DNA of 35,765 bases from a virus, in the IMG/VR virus record IMGVR_UViG_3300042988_000311, positions 1 through 35,765 of that record; one strand, given 5' to 3'. A program made the translations under genes and the position numbers. Below, piece after piece: positions 15,787 to 21,639 of this stretch (the first letter of the stretch is position 1; the number at the start of each line of letters is the position of its first letter). The notes beneath the pieces are model-generated. The model made no database searches. It was not told the DNA's origin and saw only the letters and a program-made list of their open reading frames with translations.

Positions 15787-16265
15787 ATGAACTCCTTTCT
15801 ATGTTTCTTATCAACAGGATGCGCTTTTTTACTATTATGAAAAGTATTAAAGTTGCTGAGGGCATCCTAAAATTAACTGGATGGTCGAGACAGTAATTTA
15901 TTTTCTGCTCCTCCCTATCCCCAGTATATCGGTTCAAGCCTCAAGAGCATATCCCATTTATTCTATGTGGACTACTATCTCACATTCTGCGAGAACTATT
16001 CAGTATTCTACTGACACTATCCTCTAGTTCCCTTTCGGGGAGGCCTTCGGAGTTATATTGTTGTGATTGCTGTATCCATCCAAATATAACAGGTTAGCTG
16101 TTGACTGCGTTTTTATACAGGACCATCACGCCTGTTTTGTTAGTCTTGTTTCAATAGTTGCCCTTCAACGATTCACAGATTTTACTCTGCTTCACTCCAG
16201 TCATCTACCACAGTGTCTAACTAGTCATAAAATAATTTATGTGCTGTATCTAACCTTTAATCTTT
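15787..16265 (-). ncRNA. Long non-coding leader, candidate Y-like RNA or structured 5' UTR
   Basis: About 480 nt lie between the promoter at 16276-16304 and the Ro60-like start codon, with no convincing ORF on either strand. Visible local stems: AGGATGC pairs with GCATCCT (15862-15869 with 15820-15826) just before the ribosome binding site; ATGTG pairs with CACAT around 15966-15986; GGCCTCCC-GAAAG-GGGA near 16030. I see no tRNA-like T-arm on the minus strand. Other early genes here have leaders of about 30 nt, so this length is exceptional. Confidence 0.5.
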
Positions 16266-16275
16266 CAATACTAGT

Positions 16276-16304
16276 ATTGTATCACTAGTATTTGTCGTTG
16301 TCAA
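16276..16304 (-). promoter_or_regulatory. Early promoter with perfect 14-bp palindrome
   Basis: -35 TTGACA, spacer 17, -10 TACAAT, overlapping CAATACTAGTATTG, the most symmetrical copy in the window; a second ACTAGTATT lies in the spacer. Confidence 0.86.
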
Positions 16305-16326
16305 TTGATTTTGGATCAATTGATTA

Positions 16327-16815
16327 TCATGCTGCTCTACGACGATGTTCCAATGTCTTAAATTGGTCAGCACAGTATGTTGCCGCAAATGCCCGAGGTT
16401 TAACCATAGGAATAGTATTACACATGCCTTTGATATAACCAACAGCCTCACTCACGGCAACGTTGCTACCGTACATTTCGTTTGGATTGATATCCAAGTG
16501 TATGGTTATGTCATGCGCTACCAGTTTACTCAATTCTAAGTATAAGTCAGCAACACGATATACTTCACCCATTAAACGCATCTTCGGTTTATTAGCTTTG
16601 CCTGTGCCGTATTCACGTTCACGTTCGACTGCTCCAAAGATTTTACATCCGTGTTTACCGTCTAAGTGAACGACAACCGCACTAATATAATCAGCGTACC
16701 AGACACCTCCAACACGTAGTCGTTCAGAGTCAACACCGATATAAATTTTAGTTTCGGCACTACAGCCGTTGATGAACTCTGCTACTTCGTTAATGTCTAT
16801 TTTACGCTTGATCAT
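16327..16815 (-). CDS. YkuK-type (DUF458) RNase H-fold protein (162 aa)
   Basis: IYIGVDSERL near residue 24 is the first strand and acidic residue of an RNase H-like fold. It is followed by SAVVVHLDG, and later by THIHLDINP-like second acidic strand (TIHLDINPNE near 104) and a C-terminal KPRAFAATYCADQ. This is the pattern of DUF458/YkuK predicted nucleases. Translation is coupled to the omega-like gene upstream, with GAGG before the ATG. Function in phages is unknown; RNA processing is plausible. Confidence 0.75.
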   Translation of the reverse strand: MIKRKIDINEVAEFINGCSAETKIYIGVDSERLRVGGVWYADYISAVVVHLDGKHGCKIFGAVEREREYGTGKANKPKMRLMGEVYRVADLYLELSKLVAHDITIHLDINPNEMYGSNVAVSEAVGYIKGMCNTIPMVKPRAFAATYCADQFKTLEHRRRAA

Positions 16816-16820
16816 TTTAT

Positions 16821-17087
16821 TTACCTCATTAATTCTCTTTCTTTGTTGCGGCCCGCGTTTGCTCGGTCACTAATTCGTTTTAGATATTCTCGACCAACTC
16901 GACCTTCTAGAATATCATTGCCTGCAATTTGATGCGGCTTATCTAATTTTGCAAATTCTTCAGTTGGTAAGCGGTTGAGTCCATTAGTTGCCCGTTCACG
17001 ATTGATTTCGCGAATTCGTTCGCTTACAATCAATACATAATCAAAGATGTTTCCTACCGTAGACTGAACTGTTGGGTTATCAATCAT
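16821..17087 (-). CDS. RNA polymerase omega-subunit-like protein (88 aa)
   Basis: Residues 13-29 (NIFDYVLIVSERIREIN) line up with the conserved N-terminal helix of bacterial omega (NRFDLVLVAARRARQ), and KPHQIAGNDILEGRVG near 50-65 with its KTTVIALREIEEG segment. Length matches omega (about 90). Omega binds the beta-prime C-terminus and assists RNA polymerase assembly and ppGpp response. A phage copy might replace host omega during the early-to-late switch. Preceded by AAGGAAAC and co-transcribed with tRNA-Gly. Homology is convincing to me by eye, not by computation. Confidence 0.7.
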   Translation of the reverse strand: MIDNPTVQSTVGNIFDYVLIVSERIREINRERATNGLNRLPTEEFAKLDKPHQIAGNDILEGRVGREYLKRISDRANAGRNKERELMR

Positions 17088-17119
17088 TTTGTTTCCTTTT
17101 AGAGTTAGTTAAATTGGAG

Positions 17120-17194
17120 TGGAGCGGGTAGTCGGTAACGATCCGACTCCTCAAGTTTGGAAGACTAGTGTGCGTCCATAAACACCTTACCCGC
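17120..17194 (-). tRNA. tRNA-Gly(UCC)
   Basis: Acceptor GCGGGTA/TACCCGC, discriminator T and encoded CCA. Anticodon loop CTTCCAA. D-arm GTG...CAC with loop TTTATGGACG. The T-loop reads ATCGTTA, so positions 54 and 58 are A and T instead of T and A. Confidence 0.88.
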
Positions 17195-17207
17195 TTATTA
17201 AGATATC

Positions 17208-17236
17208 ATTGTACCACAATCAACTGATTGTGTCAA
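17208..17236 (-). promoter_or_regulatory. Promoter of the tRNA-Gly / omega / YkuK operon
   Basis: -35 TTGACA, spacer 17, -10 TACAAT. The spacer holds the dyad CAATCAGTTGATTG. It overlaps the 3' end of the peptidase gene. Confidence 0.84.
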
Positions 17237-18002
17237 TGAGTTTGTTTACCATTTTGTGTCTTTGGTCGTTGTTTTGTGCGCCTAGTACTACCAAAATGTA
17301 TCTATGATTGTCTCGCCCCGTAAAGAACATAGTAAGACAGCGACCTGCCGCATTAGTGAATCCTGTCTTTGCCGCTAGGATATCTAACTTGCCAGCGAAT
17401 ACGTTTGTATTTCTAGCAGTGATGTTCTTTACTTTGTTCTTTACTATTGCGGTAACGCTGACTACAGGTGACATTGCTGCCTGTTTGTAGACTTGATATC
17501 GTTGGGTGACTTCAATCAGTGTTCGAATATCGTAGACCGTTGATACGTTGCCTGCTGATAAGCCAGTAGCATCTTCATATCTGGTATCAGTCATACCTAG
17601 CGATAGTGCTCTTACGTTCATTAACGCAATAAAGTCAGTATATCCGTGACGACTGTTCTCAGCAAGTGTTCGCGCCGCTAAGTTATCGCTAGACACAAGA
17701 GTGATATTGACGAGTTCGCCACGACTGATCTTCATACCGCGACGAATGTAGTAACTATGCTCATTACCAGTAACTGTAAGTAGTTCATCGTGTGGAAGAT
17801 TTTGTTCGAGTGTGACTAGTGCCGTCATCAGCTTAGTAATACTGGCAGCCGGTCTGATCAATGTGATATTTTTATCTGCTAGTATCTTCTTTGCGTCAAT
17901 GTCCCAGATAGCATAAGCCGCTGGGGTTTGTACTGTTGGTTGACGCTTAGCGTAACTCAACGGCGTAAAGAGTACTAGCACTAATATGATTAGTGTTCTC
18001 AT
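17220..18002 (-). CDS. Secreted D-Ala-D-Ala peptidase, S11 family (PBP7-like, 260 aa)
   Basis: The N-terminus is a Sec signal peptide (hydrophobic LIILVLVLFTPLSYA, cleavage likely after A18). The three active-site motifs of serine DD-peptidases are all present: SxxK as SITK near 54-57, SxN as SSDN near 108, KTG as AKTGFT near 212. This is the core of the PBP7/DacA catalytic domain without the C-terminal membrane anchor of PBP5. It would cut D-Ala-D-Ala or D-Ala-mDAP bonds in the periplasm. It starts 5 nt after a late box CTAAATA without ribosome binding site, so it is a late, probably leaderless, gene; a role in lysis or cell-wall remodelling is likely. Confidence 0.92.
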   Translation of the reverse strand: MRTLIILVLVLFTPLSYAKRQPTVQTPAAYAIWDIDAKKILADKNITLIRPAASITKLMTALVTLEQNLPHDELLTVTGNEHSYYIRRGMKISRGELVNITLVSSDNLAARTLAENSRHGYTDFIALMNVRALSLGMTDTRYEDATGLSAGNVSTVYDIRTLIEVTQRYQVYKQAAMSPVVSVTAIVKNKVKNITARNTNVFAGKLDILAAKTGFTNAAGRCLTMFFTGRDNHRYILVVLGAQNNDQRHKMVNKLIDTIS

Positions 18003-18007
18003 ACTAG

Positions 18008-18014
18008 TATTTAG
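18008..18014 (-). promoter_or_regulatory. T4-type late promoter box
   Basis: CTAAATA on the minus strand, 5 nt before the ATG at 18002. Confidence 0.55.
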
Positions 18015-18022
18015 TTGTTGAA

Positions 18023-18097
18023 TGGTGGGGCGTGTAGGGATCGAACCTACGACCTAAACCGTGTAAGGGTTCCGCGCTACCGCTACGCTAACGCCCC
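18023..18097 (-). tRNA. tRNA-Val(UAC)
   Basis: Acceptor GGGGCGT/ACGCCCC, loop CTTACAC, standard T-loop TTCGATC, discriminator A and CCA encoded. Confidence 0.93.
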
Positions 18098-18098
18098 A

Positions 18099-18177
18099 TT
18101 CTTTAGGGAGTACACGGTGATTTTCACTAACAGAGCCAGTCTTATCGGCTGGGTGCTCCATGGACTCTCTAAAGAAA
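18099..18177 (-). ncRNA. Structured RNA between tRNA-Val and the tmRNA
   Basis: Closed by TTCTTTAG-GAGT pairing with ACTC-CTAAAGAA. An inner AGCCG/TGGCT stem has a 7-nt loop ATAAGAC, and GTGA/TCAC forms a small hairpin. It has no T-loop and no CCA, so not a normal tRNA; comparable in size and position to the stable RNAs C and D of the T4 tRNA cluster. Confidence 0.5.
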
Positions 18178-18191
18178 TCTCATAATATCCA

Positions 18192-18218
18192 TAAAATAGG
18201 GACCGAAGTCCCTATTAC
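18192..18218 (-). terminator. Terminator of the tmRNA transcript
   Basis: Minus-strand 9-bp stem AATAGGGAC / GTCCCTATT with a TTCG tetraloop, followed by a T run. Confidence 0.88.
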
Positions 18219-18221
18219 TAT

Positions 18222-18533
18222 TTTGGGTAATAAGGCATAGATGCCCCAGAGTTATGCCGCTAGGGCAAATACCTCATCGTTAGATGCGTTAGCATTTACT
18301 TTAGTTCGTCGTCTTCGACCGGGTTCCCCCAATCCTACGGCTTCCACATTGCCGAGCGCCACATCTTATCTACTACCCTGTCAATCGATTTCCTATAGTC
18401 ATCCCCGTTCAAAGTATACTCAAAGAATATACTTCAAACGAGGTATGGTGGAGATGCCCGGATTCGAACCGGGGTCTTGCCAGTATTTCCCAAGTGGGTT
18501 TACGCTGTTATTTCTCTATTGCTAGAGGAATGT
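18222..18533 (-). ncRNA. ssrA: Circularly permuted (two-piece) tmRNA
   Basis: In transcription order: an acceptor piece (18533-18446) with a CTCTA-GCAA-TAGAG hairpin, T-arm CCCGG-TTCGAAT-CCGGG, acceptor strand CATCTCC, discriminator A and CCA; then an intervening segment (18445-18407) with the hairpin AAGTATA/TATACTT; then a coding piece whose 5' end GGGGATG (18406-18400) pairs with CATCTCC. The tag frame (18293-18252) reads ANASNDEVFALAA then TAA, ending in the LAA degron typical of tmRNA tags. UUGACAG can pair with CUGGCAA as the helix below the tRNA-like domain. The acceptor-first order is that of two-piece tmRNAs of alphaproteobacteria and some cyanobacteria and betaproteobacteria, where the precursor loop is cut out. 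Exact ends are approximate. Confidence 0.88.
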
Positions 18534-18609
18534 TGGAGCGGGCGATCGGGTTCGGACCGACGACATCTTCCTTGGCAAGGAAGTGCTCTACCAACTGAGC
18601 TACGCCCGC
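18534..18609 (-). tRNA. tRNA-Gly(GCC)
   Basis: Acceptor GCGGGCG/CGCCCGC, loop TTGCCAA, discriminator T, CCA encoded. The T-loop is TCCGAAC, with C where position 55 is normally T. Confidence 0.92.
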
Positions 18610-18637
18610 ATTAACTGTATTTATTCTCATAAACGTA

Positions 18638-18644
18638 CTAAATA
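18638..18644 (+). promoter_or_regulatory. T4-type late promoter box
   Basis: CTAAATA on the plus strand, 5 nt before the ATG at 18650. Confidence 0.5.
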
Positions 18645-18649
18645 AATTT

Positions 18650-18829
18650 ATGTACACCTACGATAACTACACAATCGATGGAATTCACATACATCTAAGT
18701 ATGTGTGAGTCCAAGGACAGTAACTATATCTTTGTTCATAATATCTATGAAGATAGCTTAACTATGAGATACTTCCTAAAGGTCGAAGATGCTATGAACT
18801 TCATTCATAGTTTCAGACCAGAAGAATAA
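18650..18829 (+). CDS. Small late protein on the opposite strand (59 aa)
   Basis: Complete frame from ATG at 18650 to TAA at 18829: MYTYDNYTIDGIHIHLSM..., ending SFRPEE, rich in Tyr, His and acidic residues. One of the few plus-strand genes, lying between tRNA-Gly and tRNA-Ser. The late box 5 nt upstream, without ribosome binding site, suggests a leaderless late mRNA. Unrecognised. Confidence 0.62.
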   Translation: MYTYDNYTIDGIHIHLSMCESKDSNYIFVHNIYEDSLTMRYFLKVEDAMNFIHSFRPEE

Positions 18830-18832
18830 TTT

Positions 18833-18920
18833 TGGCGGAGTGCCGGAGACTCGAACTCCGAAACCGATCACTCGGTCGACTGTTTAGTAGACAGTTCCAA
18901 TACCATTATGGGAGCACTCC
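18833..18920 (-). tRNA. tRNA-Ser with anticodon ACU
   Basis: Type II tRNA: acceptor GGAGTGC/GCACTCC, long variable arm CCGA-GTGA-TCGG, discriminator G with CCA, as expected for Ser. The anticodon loop reads CTACTAA, giving ACU rather than the usual GCU. Another tRNA-Ser(GCU) is at 20367-20456. Confidence 0.82.
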
Positions 18921-18937
18921 ATTTTCTAACTAAATTT

Positions 18938-19021
18938 TGGTGCGGATGGTGGGACTCGAACCCACACGCACAAGGCACGGGCTTCTAAGACCCGCTCGGC
19001 TACCAATTACGACACATCCGC
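18938..19021 (-). tRNA. tRNA-Leu(UAG)
   Basis: Acceptor GCGGATG/CATCCGC, loop CTTAGAA, long variable arm, discriminator A, CCA encoded. Confidence 0.92.
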
Positions 19022-19079
19022 TTAACTAACATCTATTATAGCTTACTCACTAATGCCAGTCAACTATAATGGATAAATC

Positions 19080-19155
19080 TGGTTGCGAACGGTCTGAATC
19101 GAACAGACGACCTCGAGCTTATGAGACTCGTGAGATACCACTTCTCCACGCCGCA
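19080..19155 (-). tRNA. tRNA-Met(CAU), initiator-like
   Basis: Loop CTCATAA on stem CGAGT/GCTCG. The TGGAGAAG-TGGTATCTC D-arm resembles bacterial tRNA-fMet, but the three GC pairs of the initiator anticodon stem are absent. The 3' acceptor strand seems to hold one extra T, giving a bulge, so it may be defective. CCA encoded. Confidence 0.75.
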
Positions 19156-19174
19156 ATAACTTTTACAATCTATT

Positions 19175-19182
19175 TATAAATA
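19175..19182 (+). promoter_or_regulatory. Exact T4-type late promoter box
   Basis: TATAAATA on the plus strand, 24 nt upstream of the ATG at 19207. Confidence 0.72.
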
Positions 19183-19206
19183 ATAGATAACAACAATAAT
19201 AAAAAT

Positions 19207-19401
19207 ATGAGTATATCCAAAAACATAGACACTATAAATGGCCTACTTGAACAAGTGTCAAGTCGCCATGTGTTCGATACTAATCACGAAAAGATGTCTT
19301 ATGAACTAGGATATCTCATGGGCTTACTAGCGAATCTTATGAAGAATGACAGCTATGTTCGTTCTACCATTCGCAATAAAGCAAAACCTAAATCTGAATG
19401 A
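19207..19401 (+). CDS. Small late helical protein (64 aa)
   Basis: Almost entirely helical and charged (MSISKNIDTINGLLEQVSSR..., ending NKAKPKSE). A TATAAATA late promoter precedes it and a plus-strand terminator lies at 19679-19706. The leader is A-rich without an obvious Shine-Dalgarno sequence. The stop abuts the 3' end of tRNA-Met/Ile on the other strand. Unrecognised. Confidence 0.68.
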   Translation: MSISKNIDTINGLLEQVSSRHVFDTNHEKMSYELGYLMGLLANLMKNDSYVRSTIRNKAKPKSE

Positions 19402-19478
19402 TGGTGCGCCCGGAGGGATTTGAACCCATCGATCCACGGCTTATGAGGCCGCTGCCTTAACCGCTTGGCCACAGGCGC
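19402..19478 (-). tRNA. tRNA with anticodon CAU (Met, or Ile if modified to lysidine)
   Basis: Acceptor GCGCCTG/CGGGCGC, loop CTCATAA on GCGGC/GCCGT, discriminator A, CCA encoded. The outer T-stem pairs are mismatched. Because another CAU tRNA is present, this one may be Ile2. Confidence 0.82.
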
Positions 19479-19480
19479 AT

Positions 19481-19570
19481 TGGTCCCCCACTGAGGAATC
19501 GAACCTCATCCTGGACCTTATCTAGATTAATCGGATATAAGCCGACCTGCTCTCCATGAGCTAGCGGGGG
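19481..19570 (-). tRNA. Type II tRNA with anticodon UAU (unusual)
   Basis: Acceptor CCCCCGC/GTGGGGG, T-arm TGAGG-TTCGATT-CCTCA, discriminator A and CCA. The anticodon loop is CTTATAT (UAU, Ile AUA codon) but a variable region of about 20 nt follows and the D-loop is very short. Long-variable-arm tRNAs are normally Leu, Ser or Tyr. Confidence 0.68.
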
Positions 19571-19577
19571 ATTATTT

Positions 19578-19660
19578 TGGTGGGGGCGGAGAGACTCGAA
19601 CTCTCAAGCCGAAGCGTCTGAGCTTAAATCAGATGTGGTTGCCAATTTCACCACGCCCCC
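19578..19660 (-). tRNA. tRNA-Leu(UAA)
   Basis: Acceptor GGGGGCG/CGCCCCC, loop TTTAAGC, variable arm CGCTTCGGCT, discriminator A, CCA encoded. Confidence 0.93.
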
Positions 19661-19678
19661 ATATTAAATTTGTAAGTA

Positions 19679-19706
19679 GTTGAGCCACTTTTATCTCAAC
19701 TTTTTT
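19679..19706 (+). terminator. Plus-strand rho-independent terminator
   Basis: GTTGAG / CTCAAC stem followed by TTTTTT on the plus strand; probably ends the late transcript of 19207-19401. Confidence 0.72.
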
Positions 19707-19739
19707 CCTGATTATACAAGTCCGGACAGGGGGCGGCAT

Positions 19740-19835
19740 GACACTTGGGATACTAAGTCCAGCGTAGCAACCATACTGCACCGATCCTATCGGATCAGCC
19801 GGGAGTCGAACCCGTTTGCCTTTTACTACACAACA
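19740..19835 (-). ncRNA. tRNA-like element with pieces in permuted order
   Basis: A T-arm (ACGGG-TTCGACT-CCCGG, 19815-19799) is followed without a gap by CTGATCC, a GATA loop and GGATCGG (19798-19781), which pair over 7 bp as acceptor strands would. Then comes a D-arm-like GCA-GTATGGT-TGC and a loop CTTAGTA on a weak stem. No CCA. It may be a rearranged tRNA or a decayed one. Confidence 0.4.
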
Positions 19836-19888
19836 CCTTCGAAGAATATTATATAGCGTGACCTTCTCTTGCTGACACTTACAAAACT

Positions 19889-20010
19889 TGGTGTGTGAAG
19901 AAGGATTCGAACCTCCAATAGTACCATACTAAAAGTCTTGCGGACTTCCAAGGGACTCGAACCCTTTACCCGAACTGCCGTCCAGCTGTCTACCGTTTCA
20001 GCATTCACAC
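19889..20010 (-). ncRNA. Oversized tRNA-like RNA with two T-arms (122 nt)
   Basis: Ends fit a tRNA: GTGTGAA pairs with TTCACAC, followed by A and CCA, with T-arm GGAGG-TTCGAAT-CCTTC. A D-arm CTG...CAG follows the 5' strand. Inside is a second T-arm (AAGGG-TTCGAGT-CCCTT) directly joined to GGAAGTC-CGCAA-GACTTTT. I cannot assign an anticodon. Confidence 0.5.
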
Positions 20011-20016
20011 ATGATT

Positions 20017-20090
20017 TGGTGGAGGATAACAGAATCGAACTGTTGCGAAAACCTTGCAAAGGTCCCAGGCTACCATTACATCAATCCCCC
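20017..20090 (-). tRNA. tRNA-Ala(UGC)
   Basis: Acceptor GGGGGAT/ATCCTCC, loop TTTGCAA on GGACC/GGTTT, discriminator A, CCA encoded. Confidence 0.9.
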
Positions 20091-20099
20091 GAAAACTAA

Positions 20100-20132
20100 T
20101 TAGTGTGTAAGCATGACCAAACCTGCTACTTA
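20100..20132 (-). ncRNA. Hairpin RNA between tRNA-Ala and tRNA-Cys
   Basis: GTGTAAG-AGCA pairs with TGCT-CTTACAC around a 10-nt loop (GGTTTGGTCA). The loop is complementary to a TGACCA upstream (near 20170), allowing a pseudoknot. No tRNA features; function unknown. Confidence 0.35.
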
Positions 20133-20193
20133 CACTTCGAATGTCTTACCTTGGCACGTGGCGTTGTGGTCAACCCATACATTCTACTAAACT

Positions 20194-20271
20194 TGGAGTC
20201 CCGGGTAGGATTCAAACCTACGAATCAAACGCTTTGCAGGCGCAGCCATTAAGTCTCTCTGGTACCGGGAC
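20194..20271 (-). tRNA. tRNA-Cys(GCA)
   Basis: Acceptor GTCCCGG/CCGGGAC, loop CTGCAAA, discriminator T (Cys identity), CCA encoded. Confidence 0.92.
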
Positions 20272-20278
20272 ATATTTT

Positions 20279-20355
20279 TGGTCCGTGTGACACGATTCGA
20301 ACATGCGACCACCTGGTCCCAAACCAGGAGCTCTACCAGGCTGAGCTACACACGG
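20279..20355 (-). tRNA. tRNA-Pro(UGG)
   Basis: Acceptor CCGTGTG/CACACGG, loop TTTGGGA on CCTGG/CCAGG, discriminator A, CCA encoded. Confidence 0.92.
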
Positions 20356-20366
20356 AAAATTCTTTG

Positions 20367-20456
20367 TGGCGGAGAGTGTGGGAGTCGAACCCACTCAACG
20401 GCTCATCACCATCGTCGGATTAGCAATCCGATGCCTTACCATCCGGCCCACTCTCC
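20367..20456 (-). tRNA. tRNA-Ser(GCU)
   Basis: Acceptor GGAGAGT/ACTCTCC, loop TTGCTAA, long variable arm, discriminator G, CCA encoded. Confidence 0.92.
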
Positions 20457-20463
20457 ACTAAAA

Positions 20464-20592
20464 TCTTATTGAACACTACTCTCGACGTAAGGGGTCTTTT
20501 CATCGCGCTGGTTAGGCTGCTTCATAGCGAGACTCAACTATTAACCAAGTTGCTCGAAGTCTGCTACCAATGATGAATGGTGTTCAATAAGA
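20464..20592 (-). ncRNA. Structured RNA A, closed by a 14-bp stem
   Basis: Terminal arms TCTTATTGAACACC and AGTGTTCAATAAGA (minus strand) pair almost fully; about 100 nt lie inside. No T-arm, no CCA, no ORF. A looser member of the closing-stem group in this cluster. Confidence 0.5.
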
Positions 20593-20594
20593 CC

Positions 20595-20720
20595 TTATTA
20601 AAACACTCTAGTGATGCGATCACTTCATACTCCGCCATGCCGTCTATGCTATTTCGTTCCGTGCGCCCTGCTAGACGAAGCAGACTGTCGCTTGAACCAG
20701 CGGTGAGAATGTTTTAATAA
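20595..20720 (-). ncRNA. Structured RNA B, closing-stem family
   Basis: Terminal arms TTATTAAAACATTCT and AGAGTGTTTTAATAA pair over 15 positions with one mismatch. Inner hairpins: CTGCT/AGCAG and AGTGAT/ATCACT, and a CGCT-GGTTCA-AGCG hairpin. Variable pair of the family: T-A. Confidence 0.55.
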
Positions 20721-20722
20721 AG

Positions 20723-20758
20723 TGTTTGTGCTACTCTCACCACAAGAGCCCACAAACA
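20723..20758 (-). ncRNA. Structured RNA C, short hairpin
   Basis: TGTTTGTG / CACAAACA closes an inner CTCT/AGAG hairpin. Between 20759 and 20930 further small stems (GATCAC/GTGATC, CACTTT/AAAGTG) but no gene. Confidence 0.4.
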
Positions 20759-20930
20759 GGATTGCCTACCCCGTCTACGTATTTTATTTTTCTGGTAGTT
20801 GTTAGCGTTCAACTTCCTTAGATTGTTTCCGTACTCGGATACTGAGTCGTGTAGTCAAGTTCTAATGTACTAGATCACTTATAAGCCAGGTGATCATTGG
20901 CCACTTTATTAACGAAAAAGTGTAAACGGG

Positions 20931-21527
20931 TTATTTTAACATAATCAAAACTCGATAACTACCATTCATATCACTTCCGCTAGTCCAAATATCATGTTCA
21001 TTGATATTAGTACCGTCATATACGATATCTATACCGTCTTCATCTTGAAATATTCCTCGATCAATATCAGCAACATAGATTTTATACACTGGATCTTGTG
21101 CTAATTTCTTCCATAGCGCTTTTGCTGGATCAAACTGAGTGACATCAGATACTAATGTGAATCCTGCGTCCACAATCATTTTGTAAACAGTTGAAGCTAT
21201 ACCTTGTGTACCGGAATTCCTCAATACAGCAACTTTATCAACTTGAATGACGTTGATAAAGTTGTGTCTAAACTTTAATAAGTTTGTTTGCTTGAATTGA
21301 ACTCTGAATACTTGCTCAAATCTATCATTTGATATTTCGGAATTCAAATCGATAACTATCACATGTGTGTGATGACTATCAATATAAACTACTAAATCAC
21401 GAATTTGTCCTAACTTAGAGTAATCCCGTCGTATAGCATTGGCGCTGATGCCATTATTTAACATAATTCTGGACATTTCACCAGGGTGTAAGTATGGAGT
21501 CTCACCTAGAAGTTCAGATGCTTTCAT
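20931..21527 (-). CDS. Hypothetical protein (198 aa), possible packaged protein
   Basis: An alpha/beta protein embedded in the tRNA cluster. The N-terminus MKASELLGE resembles the capsid-targeting peptide of T4 internal proteins, with an LxE-type prohead-protease site after residue 9. A segment around 45-60 (DLVVYIDSHHTHVIVIDLN) and DVTQFDPAKALWKKLAQ near 130 are conserved-looking but I cannot name a family. AGGAAG precedes the ATG. Confidence 0.72.
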   Translation of the reverse strand: MKASELLGETPYLHPGEMSRIMLNNGISANAIRRDYSKLGQIRDLVVYIDSHHTHVIVIDLNSEISNDRFEQVFRVQFKQTNLLKFRHNFINVIQVDKVAVLRNSGTQGIASTVYKMIVDAGFTLVSDVTQFDPAKALWKKLAQDPVYKIYVADIDRGIFQDEDGIDIVYDGTNINEHDIWTSGSDMNGSYRVLIMLK

Positions 21528-21545
21528 ATTATCTTCCTATATATT

Positions 21546-21632
21546 TGGTGGAGCAGGTAGGGATCGAACCTACTATGACCCTAAGGTCGCCGGATTTACA
21601 ATCCGATGCCATACCGTTACGGCGGCTACTCC
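21546..21632 (-). tRNA. tRNA-Tyr(GUA)
   Basis: Acceptor GGAGTAG/CTGCTCC, loop TTGTAAA on TCGGA/TCCGG, type II variable arm GACC-TTAG-GGTC, discriminator A, CCA encoded. Confidence 0.92.
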
Positions 21633-21639
21633 ATTGATT

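Noticed and set aside
15900-16050. Group I intron core in the Ro60-gene leader, suggested by AGATAGTAGTCC
   Set aside because: That segment forms its own simple hairpin, and I could not build P3-P8 or find matching exon ends; also no split gene is present.
19781-19798. CTGATCC-GATA-GGATCGG as a transcription terminator
   Set aside because: No T run follows on either strand, and it is joined to a T-arm, which fits a tRNA-derived structure better.
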